This document shows, piece by piece, positions 21,920 to 34,499 of a stretch of DNA of 64,000 nucleotides. Numbering within the stretch: position 1 is the stretch's first letter; every line of letters begins with the position of its first letter. The stretch spans positions 92,879,383 through 92,943,382 of the forward strand of contig CM023532.1 of assembly GCA_013350335.1 (NCBI GenBank), given 5' to 3'. The notes under the pieces were generated by a model. The model saw only the letters and a list, made by a program, of their open reading frames with translations, was not told the DNA's origin and made no database searches. The stretch is from Chimonanthus salicifolius (taxonomy: Eukaryota > Streptophyta > Magnoliopsida > Laurales > Calycanthaceae). Made by a program: the position numbers and the translations under genes.

Positions 21920-23189
21920 TGTAACACCCCTATTTTTCAAAGATACCAACATTTACAAAAATGCCATTGGAATGGTGAATTAAAAAGATATGACCGTAGA
22001 TGAGAAAATGGTGGGGCCCATTGTTCAAATTAAGACCCAATGTACATATTATAAGGATCAAATTAAATTAAATGGGTAATGTACATATAATTGGGTCAAG
22101 GTGGTTATTTGGGTCAAAGGACCTAATTGGGACCCAATGGGTCATGGTAGACTTATTTGACCATTGGGTGAGCTCAATTTTAATTGGGTTAGGTTGAATT
22201 GATTTGGAATTAAATGGAGGATAAATAGGTAGGCTGGATGCAAATATGTAAACCACATTTAAATGGGTAAACCACTTATAAATGGGTCATGAGGCCTAAT
22301 TGGGTCAAGAGGTTCAAATGGGATCCAATGGGTTGAGTTGACCATGTTGACCAGGTTGAATGAGTGGACCATCAAGTGAGCTAAAAGGGTTGAGTTAAAT
22401 CATATTGAGTTAGGGCTGAAGTGAGTTGGATTTGAATCAAACAATGGAGTTGACTCAAGTGCATTAAATGAGTGGTATTAAATGGGGTGAGTTGAGCTAA
22501 TGAGTTGGGTGAGTTAAATTGGAAACCAAAGAGATCATTAATTCAAGTGAGTCAAGTGGGAGGTGAGGAGTTGCCTTCATCTCAAACACCACAAAAACAA
22601 GTCCCCCACGTTGGGTACTTGGGGAGTAGTTTTCCATACATGGAATTCAATGGAATTCAATGGATTAAGATAAGAATCACCTTGGGAACTTGGAGGGTTT
22701 CCATCTCATCATGGAAACCCAATGCTCAATGTTGGGGAGATGAAAGGTTTACTTGAGCTTAGGCCAAGTATCCCATAGTTAAGCTATGGGACTCCTTGGT
22801 TAAACCAATATTCATGAGGGTTAATGAGAGGTTATGGTGGTTGTTTTACAAAGAAGATACACACCACCATTTGGCCGAATTCCATCTTAAGAACTGTGAG
22901 ATTTCCATCTCTTTTCCTCTCTCAAAACCTACCTCCTTGGCCGAACCAGCCTTTGGTGTTTTCACCATTGATCAAGCACATAATCGGCTAAAGGATTAAG
23001 GGAGCAAGAAGGAAGGAAGCAAGGATCAAACGCAAGAAGAAAAGCTAAGAAAGATTGGTAAGTATTTCATGAAAATTGGTTAAATAAATGGGTTAAAGGG
23101 AGCATGATTTAGCCATGGTTTGGCCGAATCTATCAAGGGTTTAAACATGGAGGATGATGTTTAAAAAGAGCAGAAAACATGGATCATTG

Positions 23190-24217
23190 GGTTCGGCCAC
23201 TTTGGATGGCCGAACCCCATGAAATAATTTGGTTATTTGTATGGTTTTTAAAGGACAAAAACCATACAATGATTTAAGGTTTTAAGGTGTTTAATATGGA
23301 GATATGATGGATGCTTTGGGTTGGCCATTGGATGGCTGGACCATACTATGATTATGGTTAAAATGTTGGGTATTAAACCATGAATAATTATGGGAAGGAT
23401 TGAGTCAAGAGAACCATAGGGTTCGGTCATGTGTATGACCGAACCCCATGGACTATTTTTATGGGTTAATTGGAGTAAGATTATGTTAAAAATTATTATT
23501 GGCTCTATGATATTTTAAAGTGTAAATAGATGGAAATAAGGAACCATAGGGTTCGGCCATGTGTATGGCTGAACCCCATGGAGAGATTTTGATGAATGTA
23601 AGTGTTTTTGGAACCATGAAGATGATGGAGAATATGGTTGAGTCTAAAAGGTTTAAAAGTGGATAAAGATGATGACCAAAATGTATGATGGAATCCCCTT
23701 TAAGAAGGGACCTTGCTGTGGATCAAATGGTTGAAAAGGATTTAAGGAAAATGAGGAAAAAAACATCATGGGTTCGACCATAGTGTATGGCCGAACCCCA
23801 TGGCCATTTTATGAGTCATTTTATGGGCTAAGTTTAGGTCTATGTATGTACTAAAATGAATGGGTATTAAGTTAAGGAAATGAATGGTGTATAGTGATTT
23901 CATGTCATGATTGATGAGTCAATGATGGATCCATGTTTATGGATCAACTATGGGCATAGATGTGCATGAATGGAAGAAGTGTTTAGCCATGGAAGAAGGA
24001 GTGGAAAAAATGTAAATATGGCCAAAAAATGAAGAACCATGGGTTCGGCCATGGTGTATGGCCGAACCACATGGGGGATGGTTGTGGACTTAGGGAACCT
24101 TAATAACGACCCTATGTGTTGGGTAAATGAATCAAAGGGTGGCTGATTTTAGACCCACAAGATTAAAAAGATCAAATTTAAGTGGGTGAGGTTTGGCCAT
24201 GGGGTATGGCCGAACCC
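23190..24217. repeat. GGTTCGGCC hairpin array in solo LTR C
   Basis: Inverted-repeat units of the form GGTTCGGCCAT-loop-ATGGCCGAACCCC lie near 23190, 23420, 23550, 23773, 24043 and 24190, some with one mismatched arm (GGTTCGACC, GGTTTGGCC). Confidence 0.85.
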
Positions 24218-24219
24218 CA

Positions 24220-27200
24220 TGTAACGCCCCGCCCTTTTCCACCCTTCCAAAAATCAGAGTCTGAAAATTTCTTTTGAAAGAAACACAGAGTAAAGAGAGC
24301 GGGCGGTGTCACAACACGAGTTAAGGTCAGACTACTCAAGTCTGAACCTTAACTGGCCACCCATGTGTACATGGACTAGACCATGATAACGAATCACACA
24401 TGGAACTGACAACAACATGCGGAATAAACTAGATTAACTGCGGAAATAATATGAAAAGATAGCTAGTAACAGTCTCAATTGATAATTAAGGTAAACAACT
24501 ATCCATAGTTAATAGTCTAATCAAACCATAGCAAGTATTAACTTATTACATGTCCATCAAAATATAATTCAAATGACAGTAGATAAGTAATCATGTTCAT
24601 CATTCAAGCACTTAGGCTTGGCTCCCCTCCCGGTCACCGACCTTTTCTTTCTCTTTCCTTGTACCTGCATTCTCCTCTGAGGATAGAATTAGGGCGTTAG
24701 ATCAACGCGCCCAGTAGGTTCCCGATCAGGGCTCCCACATGATTAGCATATAAAACATGCATATATATCATAGTACATGATTAGTAAAAACAGGTAAAAC
24801 AATGCTATGAAGTATGCACATGCAATGAGTCTCTCCCATCATGTACATTCATAGCCATCACTTGACGTGCCTCGCACCGTCAAGGTAAATCACAATACAC
24901 TTCCATCACTTCATCATTGAGTTGATTCATATCACCTATTAGTCCTCCTGGCGGGACTCTCATCGCCTAAGGAGACCAATGTGACTATGATCATCATGTT
25001 ACTCCTCCTGGCAGGACTCTCGTCGCCTAAGGAGGAAGGTAACTGACAATTGCAACACTGTATAACCTCAGTCATCATCCCATGTCCATGCATGAGATGC
25101 CAATGCTTTGTTTGCCATTTGTAAATGCATAACATATCATTCGAAACCACATAAAATAAACAAGAGTCTCATAAGGAAAACTAGGATAAAAACTGTGGTT
25201 ACAAGTAGGTAGGAAACCTACTGAAGATTCACTTCAGTACTTGATCTTTTTTTAGCGTCACCCGCTCACGACTCGAACGTCGTCAACTTCTGATACCTTG
25301 TCCATATAACAAACAGTAAATCATACTATCACTTACTTGTCCATTCATATCTAAGACCCAACCACCTGATGTGGGGTTCGGCTATGCCCTTGGCCGAACA
25401 TTACCAACTTATGATTTAACTTCCTTTTTCATTTAATCAACTCTTAGTTACTTAACCCATTCCATCAAATAATTGTTGATGGGGTTCGGCCATACTACAT
25501 GGCTGAACCACATCCTATGGGTTTTTATCCCACTTTCCTTCATCAACCATGATTTGTTATTTGTTTACACTAAGTTCACTAAATTTCATAACTTAGAAAC
25601 TTTTCAATCAAATAAAATGGTCCATAGGGTTCGGCCATACATATGGCCGAACCCAATGGTTCCCTTGGTTCCATAACTCCAACATTCATGCATAATTTTT
25701 GGTTATGATTGCTACATGATTCAGCCCTATATTGGCCAACCAAAATCAGCAAGCTTATCTCCATTTAAAACACATAAGAAAACCCATAAACTTGTATGAT
25801 TTTGATCTCCTAAAACCATCACATATGACCATAAAATGTCATACTATCTCATGGGGTTCAGCCAACACAATTGGCCGAACCAAATGGCTTACAATTTTAA
25901 ACCTTATTAATTAGCCACTTAGCCTTATTAAAACATGTAACAACCTCAATGATTTTGCATGGTTTTTAACCTTCTAAAAACCATCAAAATACCAACATCC
26001 ATTCATGGGGTTCGGCCATCCAAAGTGGCCGAACCCTATGTCCATGTCTTGGTCTTTATGAATATGTTTTAATTCTCATTTAGACAAGTATTAATCAGTA
26101 TAACATTGCTGCATTTTTACCTCTCAAAAACTATCCAAATAAATTCATCTCTTTGTCTAAATGACCATCTTACTTCATGGGATTCGGCCATCCAAGATGG
26201 CCGATCCAAATGGTCCATTTCATCAGTTTTAAACCACTGTTTTAGACCCATGATAACTTCAGTCCCTATGTCATTCAGATCCTTGTTTTTAACCCTCTGT
26301 AAAACATGCATTTCAATCTCAAATAAAACTCAAAAACAGTCCACAACAACTCCATGGTTTCCATGTTTCAAAACATGAAAACCAACCAATCTTTTACAAT
26401 GGGTTCGGCCCACCATGGTGGCCCAACCCAATGGTCATCTTTACCATTTTAAAACCACTATTAATCAAGATTAAAACCTTGGTGTATTCGGCCATAACCA
26501 TGACCCAATACACACCCCATTTGTTCCATGTTATTCAACCAAAATAACACCTAAATACTTACCAAATTTTCCAAACTTCCTTCTTGCCTTTGATCCTTGG
26601 TTTCTCCCTTTTATTTCTTCTTTATTTCTTTAATTATTTGCTGGTTTATGCTTGAATATTGGTACCAAAACCCCTGCTGTTTCAGCCAGGAAAAACGAAT
26701 TGGAGAGAGGGAGAGAGAGATGGGAATTCTTGGATTTCCAAAGTAAAAATCGGCCAAGTATGGTAATGTTTTCCTTTTGTAGTTTCAGCCCCCAACTCCC
26801 ATTCATCCTCCCTCTTTACTCTTGCCAAAAACGAAGGGATGTTGGGTGTCAGCCAAGACACCCCTTGGTGCCAAACGTTGCACCCATTGGGAAATGAAAC
26901 AATGCATCCATTCAATGGATGGGCGCCGCCCAACCTTGGTGTCCCTTGGCTTTGCCAAGGTACCTCTTCACACCAACGGCTGAGATTGATTCTGATCAAG
27001 TGTTGTGTGAGATTACAACTCATTTCCATCTCCTCTTGACTCACTTAACTCAGAATATTTTTATTCTAAACCAACTCATCCAATTCATCACATTTAATGC
27101 TCCATATTTGAGTCAACTCTTTTCTTAAATCAAACTCACTTCAAATCAGTCCAACTCAAGCTGAATTAACTCACACTTGAGTTCAATTGAGGGTCCACAT

Positions 27201-27646
27201 GGTCATCCGTGGTCAACCTAGTAAACCCGACCCATTGGGTCGACCCCCAATCAGCCCTTTGACTCGTTTTGACAATATGACCCATTCATGGGCTGATTTT
27301 GCCATCTCTAATTGGTTTTCACATGTGTTTCAAGCCTACCCATTTTTGCTATACCTGATTTCCTATCAGTTCAGCTTGACGCCATTTAATTTGAGCTTAC
27401 ATAATGGTCAAATCATCCGTTTTGACCCATTGGGTCCAATTGGGCCCATTGACCCATTTAGCCATTTTCGACCCAATTGATGTTCATTACCCATCCAATC
27501 AAACTTGACATTTATAATGTGCTCATGTGACCTAATTTGAGCAATGGGCCCCACCATTTCCTTATTTGACATCACAAAATAATTAATTTAACAACTCAGG
27601 GGTATTTTCGTAATTTTCCACCTCATTGAGAAATTGGCGCGTTACA
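24220..27646 (-). repeat. 3' LTR of element M (left copy)
   Basis: It runs from 'tgtaacgcc' to 'gcgcgttaca', 3427 bp. It contains the structured module (reverse, near 24940-25060), the hairpin array 25374-26500, a GA-rich tract near 26700 and 'gacccattgggtc' words near the sense 5' end. Open frames within are LTR sequence. Confidence 0.95.
25374..26500. repeat. GGTTCGGCC hairpin array in M 3' LTR
   Basis: Units near 25376, 25484, 25628, 25856, 26008, 26182, 26402 and 26487. At 25856 the stem reads GGTTCAGCCAA/TTGGCCGAACC, where the inner pair CAT/ATG is replaced by CAA/TTG, so base-pairing there is kept. Matching units occur at the same offsets in the other LTR. Confidence 0.85.
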
Positions 27647-27663
27647 ATATAACCCTCTTTTTA
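27647..27663 (-). promoter_or_regulatory. Polypurine tract of element M
   Basis: The sense strand reads AAAAAGAGGGTTATAT immediately before the 3' LTR start (TGTAAC). This is the expected place and composition for plus-strand priming. Confidence 0.75.
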
Positions 27664-27709
27664 AAATTTTCGTCCCGAAAATCAAGTCAAGTAGGGTTCT
27701 CAATTTAAA

Positions 27710-29252
27710 TTACACAAATAATTCGGGGTGAGCTGTTCTCATCTCCGATTCAAATTCCCATTTGGCCTCTTCATCACCATGTCGGTCCCATACCACTTTT
27801 ACAACTGAATCGCTCTGCTTCGCAACACCCTTTGTTCGGTCTCCACAATCCTGACCGGCTTCTCGACGTACGTCACGTCACTTTGCACTTCAATATCCTG
27901 AACATTCAAAACATGGGACGGAGCCAGATTATACTTTCTTAGCATTGACACATGAAACGCATCATGTAGAGGTGCTAACTGCGAAGGAAGTGCTAACTTG
28001 TAAGCTACATCCCCCATCCTTCTTATGATGGAAAACGGTCCCACATAACTTGGTGACAGTTTTCCTTTCTTGCCAAACCTCATGTGTCCTTTCCGTGGCG
28101 AGACCTTCAAAAATACCATGTCTCCCACTTCAAATCCCAGAAACCGTCTCCTTTTATCAGGATAGCTCTTTTCCCGACTCTGTGCAGTCAATAAGTGTTG
28201 ACGTATCAACTTAATTTGTGCGGTAGTCTCTGCGACTAGTTCCGGTCCAATCAATGCAGGCTCTCCAGCCTCTGTCCAACATACCAGTGACCTACACGGT
28301 CTACCATATAAAGCCTCGTATGGAGCCATCTGAAGGCTTGCCTGATAGCTGTTATTATACGAGAACTCCACCAGTGGTAAGTGGTCCTCCCATCCACCCT
28401 TGAAATCTAACATGCATGCTCTCAACATGTCTTCCAAGGTCTGTATTGTCCTTTCAGACTGTCCATCAGTTTGTGGATGGAAAGCGGTGCTATTCAATAA
28501 GTCCGTCCCCATGGCTGACTGCATGCTTTGCCATACTCTGCAGGTAAAACGGACATCTCTGTCCGATACTATCATTCGGGGAATGCCATGTAGCCGAATG
28601 ATCTCTTTAATATAACGCCGACCCAACGTCTCAGATGAATCCGTCATCTTGATAGGAATAAAATGTGCGGACTTGGTCAGCCAATCGACTACGACTCATA
28701 TGGCATCATTGCCCTTTGAAGACCTTGGCAACCCCGATACAAAGTCCATGGAAAGGTGTTCCCATTTCCATTCTGGTACTGCTAAGGGTTTGAGTAACCC
28801 TGGTGGCTTTTGGTGTTCAGTCGTAACTTGCTGACAAGTTAGACAATGTGCCACGAATTCCGCCACATCCCTTTTTAGTCCATGCCACCAATAATTTCTC
28901 TTTAGATCATGGTACATTTTGGTGCTGCCCGGATGGATAGAAAGCTTGGACTGATGTGCCTCAATCAGTAGCTCTTTCCTGCAACTCTTTGGCACATATG
29001 TTCTTCCCCGGAATACAAGACCTAGCCCTGGTCGTAATTCCCATTCCGGTATGTCTACGCCAGTGGACATCTTGCCCATATGCCCTCCACTTCTTGGTCT
29101 GCTCTTTGTTCTTGTTCAATCCTGGTGACCATGTTAGATTGTATGACCAGATTGTATATGGTACCACGGTTGTTGTAATAGAGTTTAAATTCTCGGATGG
29201 TATTTAATATCTCCCATTCCGATCTGATCAAACATGCCACGGATGCATGTCG
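27710..29252 (-). pseudogene. pol: Integrase and chromodomain-like tail of M
   Basis: The zinc-binding HHCC part is present (HQSKLSIH ... CLTC, near 28830-28960), then the catalytic core with Asp in SMDFVSG, Asp in VSDRDVRF and Glu in QTLEDMLRA, the GPF module (VGPFSIIRR) and a C-terminal WDRHGDEEAKWEFE segment ending at the TAA at 27710-27712. The enzyme would insert the cDNA into host chromatin; the tail is the usual chromovirus targeting region. Breaks: a one-base frame change near 29060-29080, an in-frame TGA at about 28696, and a frame change near 27800 just before the tail. Its N-terminus was separated from RNase H by solo LTR K. Because K plus one TSD is 3417 bases (a multiple of 3), removing it restores phase. 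Confidence 0.9.
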
Positions 29253-32200
29253 TGTAAGGTCTCGGAATTTGGGAATTAATATAAATGTGAATATTAATTA
29301 TTTTAATGATGGAAATTAGAAAATTGGTGGAGTAAATGGTAAATGGGCCAAAATTGGATAAAGGCCCAAGTGTGGCCCAATAGACTATGGTTTGGATTTA
29401 AATTTATTTAAATGGGTCAAGAATGGTCAAATTGGGTCAAATACCCATTTGGGACCCAATGGGTCAAGATGGTTAAGCTCTAAGGTAAATGGGCTAGTGG
29501 GAAATGTAATTGGGCCATGGGCCCAATGGTGATCCATTTAGAGTGGGCTTAATGAAATTTAAACACCCTAAGTAATTTGGAATTAAACAATGGTGGTGTG
29601 GCCAAGCGGGACCCACCTCCACCTCATCAAGTGAGGTGGCGAGTGGGCCAATGATTGGTGGGGCCGGCCACCATGGTTGACTTGGTCAACCATGGGTGGA
29701 GTAATGAACTTAGGCTAAGTATCAATGGATTAGCCTAAGGTAATTATCTAATTAAATTATTTAAATATGGTAGTTAAGAGTGGTCAAGGTGGGGCCATGA
29801 GGTGAAGATTCACCTCATCTCAAACTCAAAAAAATTCACACATGTTGGGCTTGGTGGTGGTTTAGATAACCACCACCATAAAGCAAATAAAAGATCTAAA
29901 AAAATATCTTAAGGTTGGTGGAGGTATTTAATGTAAAGAAAGAAAAATGGGAATGAGTCTTATCTTTTCCTTTCTCTCTCTTTTCATTCTCATTTCAATT
30001 CTCCACTCCTCCATTGCCATCCCATGTCCAAGTGAAGGAGAAAAAAAAAAAAAAGAGAAGGAGCTCAAGGAGAGAAGAAAAAAAAATGGAATTTGGAGGG
30101 AGTTCACTCTAAGATTAACGTCATCATCTTCCTCTCATCATCTTTTCCACTTTTCATCTCTCAAATTCAAACCTAACATGGCTGATTTTAAGGTTGGGAG
30201 TTGCCACCCTTGATCAAAGAGTTTGACCTATCAAAGATCAAGAGGAAGGAGAGAGGAGGCTACGGAGATAGACGGGAGCGGCGGAAATCGGAGGAGACGT
30301 CGGATAGTGAGTATTTTTTTAAAACAAGAAATTTTGGATTTTAGGGTTTAAGATTTAGGGCTTATTTTTGTGAAATTTAATGGGGGATGGATATTTTATG
30401 CTATGGATTTTAAATCCATCAAATGGAAGAAATGGAAAGTGGGTAAAACTCTAATGGAGAAAAAAAATTAGGGTTAGGGAAAAGAAATAAATAAATGTAG
30501 TATGTGCATTGTATAAATTATGGAATTGAGTATGGAATGGGGTGCTTGGAATAAGAATCATGGGCCATAGGGTTCGGCCATGTAGCATGGCCGAACCCCA
30601 TGGTGGGTGATTAGGGTTTGATGAAATTGGTTAGGGTTTAAAGGATGGAAGGCAATGAAGGTTTTTGATTAATGCATTTAGGGTTTTAATGAATGCATGG
30701 GAGTAATGTTTAAAATGGTTTTATGATGAAAATGTAAAAGGATTTTATGGCATTAGAAGACATAAAAGAGAATAAATTATGAACCATGGGTTCGGCCATG
30801 GTGTATGGCCGAACCCTAGGTTGTTGTGTGTGTGAAGTTAATTAGGGTTTTTAAGGTTAAAGTCATGGAAAAATGGGAAGAGTAATGGATTTAATATTTT
30901 GGTGAATGGAGATATTTTGGAGTAAGGAGTGATGAATCATGAACCATGGGTTCGGCCATGGTGTATGGCCGAACCCTATGGTGAACAATGGTGGATTTAA
31001 TGGTTGTGATTTATAGAGAAATAAATGGAAAAATGATAGTAGTTTTGATGAACCCAAAATATGTAATGATACCTTAAAATGGTGATTTAAATGCATGATG
31101 TAAACCTCTCATGGGAGGACTTGTGGTAGATCTAAAATGTACTAAAGGATCCAAGGAAAATGGAGAACAAGACATCATGGGTTCGGCCATGGTGTGTGGC
31201 CGAACCCATGACCCATTTTGTAAGTTATTGTATGGGCTAAGGTTGGGTCCATGCTTGTATCTAGATGATGGAAAATTTGATTAAATTAAGTGGATGATTT
31301 AGGGATGTTAGGTCATGGCCAATGAATCATTAATGGACCTAAGTTAGGGACCTAAGTGGTGGATCAAGTTTGGACTTAATCATACCTAGATAAATGAGTA
31401 CATAATCATGTGAAGGGGTAGTGGCAAAAATGGTAATTATTGGCTAAATTGAAGAAAACCCACTAAGATATGATTTATGGGCTTGGAAATGGTAAAATAT
31501 GGACTAATGTGGTAATTTAATAAGGTGTCAGATAGCGCGAGCGGTACGCGAGTCCGTAGCAGGATTGTCGGACAAATACGGGAAAAGGACGCGAGTCGGT
31601 AATCGGTAGGATTTCTACCTACTTGTAAGCCATGGATGTGTAATGGTATATTTATCTTATTTTGGTTGACTTTGGGATTGATCTTAAAAAAAAAAACTGT
31701 TCTATGATTATGGACATTATGTTTAATACTATGGTTTATTATTTTTAAGATTATGCATTATATGGTAAGGCTATGTATGGTATATTAAGAGTATGAGATA
31801 TACATATTACATAGCATAATGCATTACATCTCATGCATGGCATGGGCGGAAAAAAAATAAACAAACCGGAGTCCATGCTCCGTCGGGGCGACCGAGAACA
31901 GGCATGGGGACACCTTGACGAGGCTTTGCTGTCAAGGGGGATATTTTACGGTTGGACATATCTTGACGAGGTTTTTCCGTCAAGAGGGATATGACAGTAT
32001 ATGGCAGGAATGATGGGTGGGATTCATAACATTGACACCCATGGCATATCATTTACTTATATTTCAGTATATGGTGGTTTATAGTTTTCACTGTGTTATT
32101 ATCTGTATGTGGTTATTACTAACCCATGTGCTAGCCCTACTCGGAATCCTACTGGGCGCGTTGTTCTAACGCCCTACTTCTACCCTAGCTGACGATGCAG

Positions 32201-32664
32201 GAGATGGCGGACCGGAAGGGCGAGACGGAAGCCAAGCTTAGGAGCTTGGGGAGGCGGACTAATTATTTTGTTTTACTTTATTTTGGAAAAGATGTATTTG
32301 TATAGTTAGCTTGTCGGAAATGTAATAATTTAGGTAGTTTGCTATGTTTAGGTATTATTTTGGATAATACAGTATAATGGCATTTTCGTAATTAATTGGG
32401 TATTTCTTCCCTGCTATCTGAAGAACTGGTAGGATAGTTCTATGATCATCCGCATTTATTTTTATGTTCCGTGAGATTACTTGCTACGCGTGAACCGTAC
32501 TCGTGGACTTATGTTCCACGCACGCATAGGGTTGGCCAGTTAAGGGCTGGGCTTTAGAAGCTCGGAACTTAACTCTTGTCGTGACGTCCGCGCCCTTTGT
32601 CACTTTTATTTAAAAAAAAAAAAAATGTACTCTGATTTTACGGTGAAAAGGGGCGGGCGTTACA
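29253..32664 (+). mobile_element. Solo LTR K inserted in the pol gene of M
   Basis: It starts TGTAAGGTCTC at 29253 and ends GGGCGGGCGTTACA at 32664, length 3412, with TSD TGTCG at 29248-29252 and 32665-32669. It lies opposite in orientation to M. It has the CACCTCATC/TGAGGTGG and CCATGGTTGAC/GTCAACCATGG palindromes (29615-29695), a pyrimidine/A-rich stretch near 29980-30090, four GGTTCGGCC hairpins (30573, 30789, 30948, 31180), the structured module (31865-31990) and the U5 tip. It is the innermost and youngest layer of this nest. Confidence 0.95.
30570..31206. repeat. GGTTCGGCC hairpin array in solo LTR K
   Basis: Four units of GGTTCGGCCAT-loop-ATGGCCGAACC near 30572, 30789, 30948 and 31180. 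In three of them the outer flank 'catggg' also pairs with 'ccta/ccat', lengthening the stem. Confidence 0.9.
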
Positions 32665-32669
32665 TGTCG

Positions 32670-33845
32670 TATACGGCTGAGGGCATCCGCTACTTTGTTT
32701 GCCTTGCATGGATGATATCTAAGCTCAAACTCATAATCCGCCAGATACTCCATCCATCTTCGTTGCCTGAGGTTGAGCTCCTTCTGATCAAAAAGATATT
32801 TTAAGCTCTTATGATCAGAAAATACCTCAAATTTCTCGCCGTAGAGGTAATGTCTCCAACTCTTGAGGGCGAAAACCACTGCAGCTAATTCCAAATCATG
32901 TGTGGGGTAAAGACGTTCATGTATTTTTAACTGCCTTGAACTATACGCCACCACACAATTACTCTGACTGAGTGTACAACCCAGTCCCTCTCCCGAGGCA
33001 TCGCAATATACCTCGTAACACTTGCCACTTACCGGTAAAACTAAAATAGGGGCAGTGGTAAGTCTTGTCTTCAGCTCTTCAAACCTTTGATTACATAGAT
33101 CTGTCCAGTCATACTTGACTCCTTTCTGTGTGAGTCGAGTCAATGGAGATGCTATTTTTGTAAAATCCATGATAAATCTTCTATAATAACCAGCCAATCC
33201 CAAGAAGCTTTGAATTTCAGTTACATTCTTGGGCGCTTTCCAATCTTTCACTGCTGCCACCTTAGCCGGATCCACGACTATACCTCCCTCAGATATAACA
33301 TGTCCCAAGAAGTTTACTTGAGATAGCCAGAACTCACACTTACTGGCTTTGGCATACAGCTTATTCTGCCTCAAAATATTCAAAACTATGCGTAAGTGCT
33401 CTGCATGTTCTTCCTGACTCTTAGAGTGAATCAAGATATCATCAATGAATACGATTACAAATTGATCCAAATAGGGACGGAAGATTCTGTTCATTAAATC
33501 CATGAACACCGCCGGCGCATTTGTCAGTCCAAATGGCATGACTACAAACTCGTATAGTCCATACCACGTCCAGAAAGCGGTCTTCTCTATATCTTCCTCC
33601 CTAACCCGTATTTGATGATAACCAGACATCAAGTCATTCTTTGAAAAATGGCTGGAACCCTTCAATTGATCGAATAAATCATCGATCCTGGGTAGAGGGT
33701 ACTTATTCTGGACTGTTAGCTGATTCAACTTCTGGTAGTCCACGCACATCCGTAGTGAACCGTCCTTCTTCTTCACACACAGCACTGGTGCTCCCCATGA
33801 TGATGTACTGTTCCGGATGCAACCCAGCCTAAGCAGTTCATCAAT
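32670..33845 (-). pseudogene. pol: Reverse transcriptase and RNase H of M
   Basis: A long open stretch encodes RT ([26 protein letters not shown], the catalytic [17 protein letters not shown]) and RNase H ([49 protein letters not shown]). These copy the element RNA into DNA and remove the RNA strand. All catalytic Asp residues I can recognise are present, so this part looks nearly functional. The frame is shared with protease and gag. A TAG at about 33846 cuts it off from the upstream RT start at ELKK-stop-IDEL. At its end it reads straight into solo LTR K and ends in a poly-Phe artefact. Confidence 0.95.
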
Positions 33846-34496
33846 CTACTTCTTTAGCTCCGACATCTCTGCTGGTGCCATCCAATAGTGTGGTAACGAC
33901 ACTGGTGCTGTGCCAGGGTACAACTTGATTTCAAAGTTAATCTCCCTCATAGGTGGTAAACTAGGGAGTTCCTTTGGAAATACATCTGCAAATTCTTGTA
34001 CAATTGCCGGAAGTTCAGTAACTGACACTTTATTTATGGTAATATTAATCAATACCACGTGGTTTAACCCTTCCTGCAATCCACTTTGTTTATCTGCATG
34101 AACTACGTATTTCTTACCCTCGGGTAACCAAAATGTCACTCTTCGGCGATAACAGTCGATGTTGGCTTGAAACTTAGCCAACCAATCCATGCCAAATATT
34201 ATGTCATATTCAGACATGTCCAGCACAAGATAATTGAACTCAAATCTGAGTCCAGCTAATTCAGTGTTAACCGCCGTACATATAAGTCCCAATGCCGAGT
34301 CTCTGACAGGGGATACAATAGTAAGTGTTGTGGCTAATCTTTGAACTAATGTACCGGTAGTAGTAATAAATGATGCAGCTATGAAGGAGTGTGATGCTCC
34401 AGAATCAAATAGTGCATATGCATAGGAACTACTCACTACCGCCATACCTTGTATCACCGCATGGTCCTCTTCTTCTGGAGAAGTTAGAGTAAACAA
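33846..34496 (-). pseudogene. pol: Aspartic protease and N-terminal RT linker of M
   Basis: The open frame contains the retropepsin motif ALFDSGASHSFI near residue 28 and the second conserved region YDIIFGMDWLAKFQ, then the linker FADVFPKELPSLPP that leads into RT. The protease would cut the Gag-Pol polyprotein. It continues the gag frame directly: only a TGA (34497-34499) separates them. A fused single Gag-Pol frame is usual in several chromovirus lineages, so I read this TGA as a mutation and not as a programmed stop, though the latter cannot be excluded from one copy. Confidence 0.9.
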
Positions 34497-34499
34497 TCA

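Noticed and set aside
23190..26500. Regularly spaced palindromes reminiscent of a CRISPR array
   Set aside because: Spacing is irregular, spacers are related between LTR copies, there are no cas genes, and the DNA is from a plant nuclear genome.
26682..27044. 120-codon frame in the M 3' LTR, with a partial copy near 39559-39920
   Set aside because: Non-coding U3-side LTR; the frame differs between the two LTR copies.
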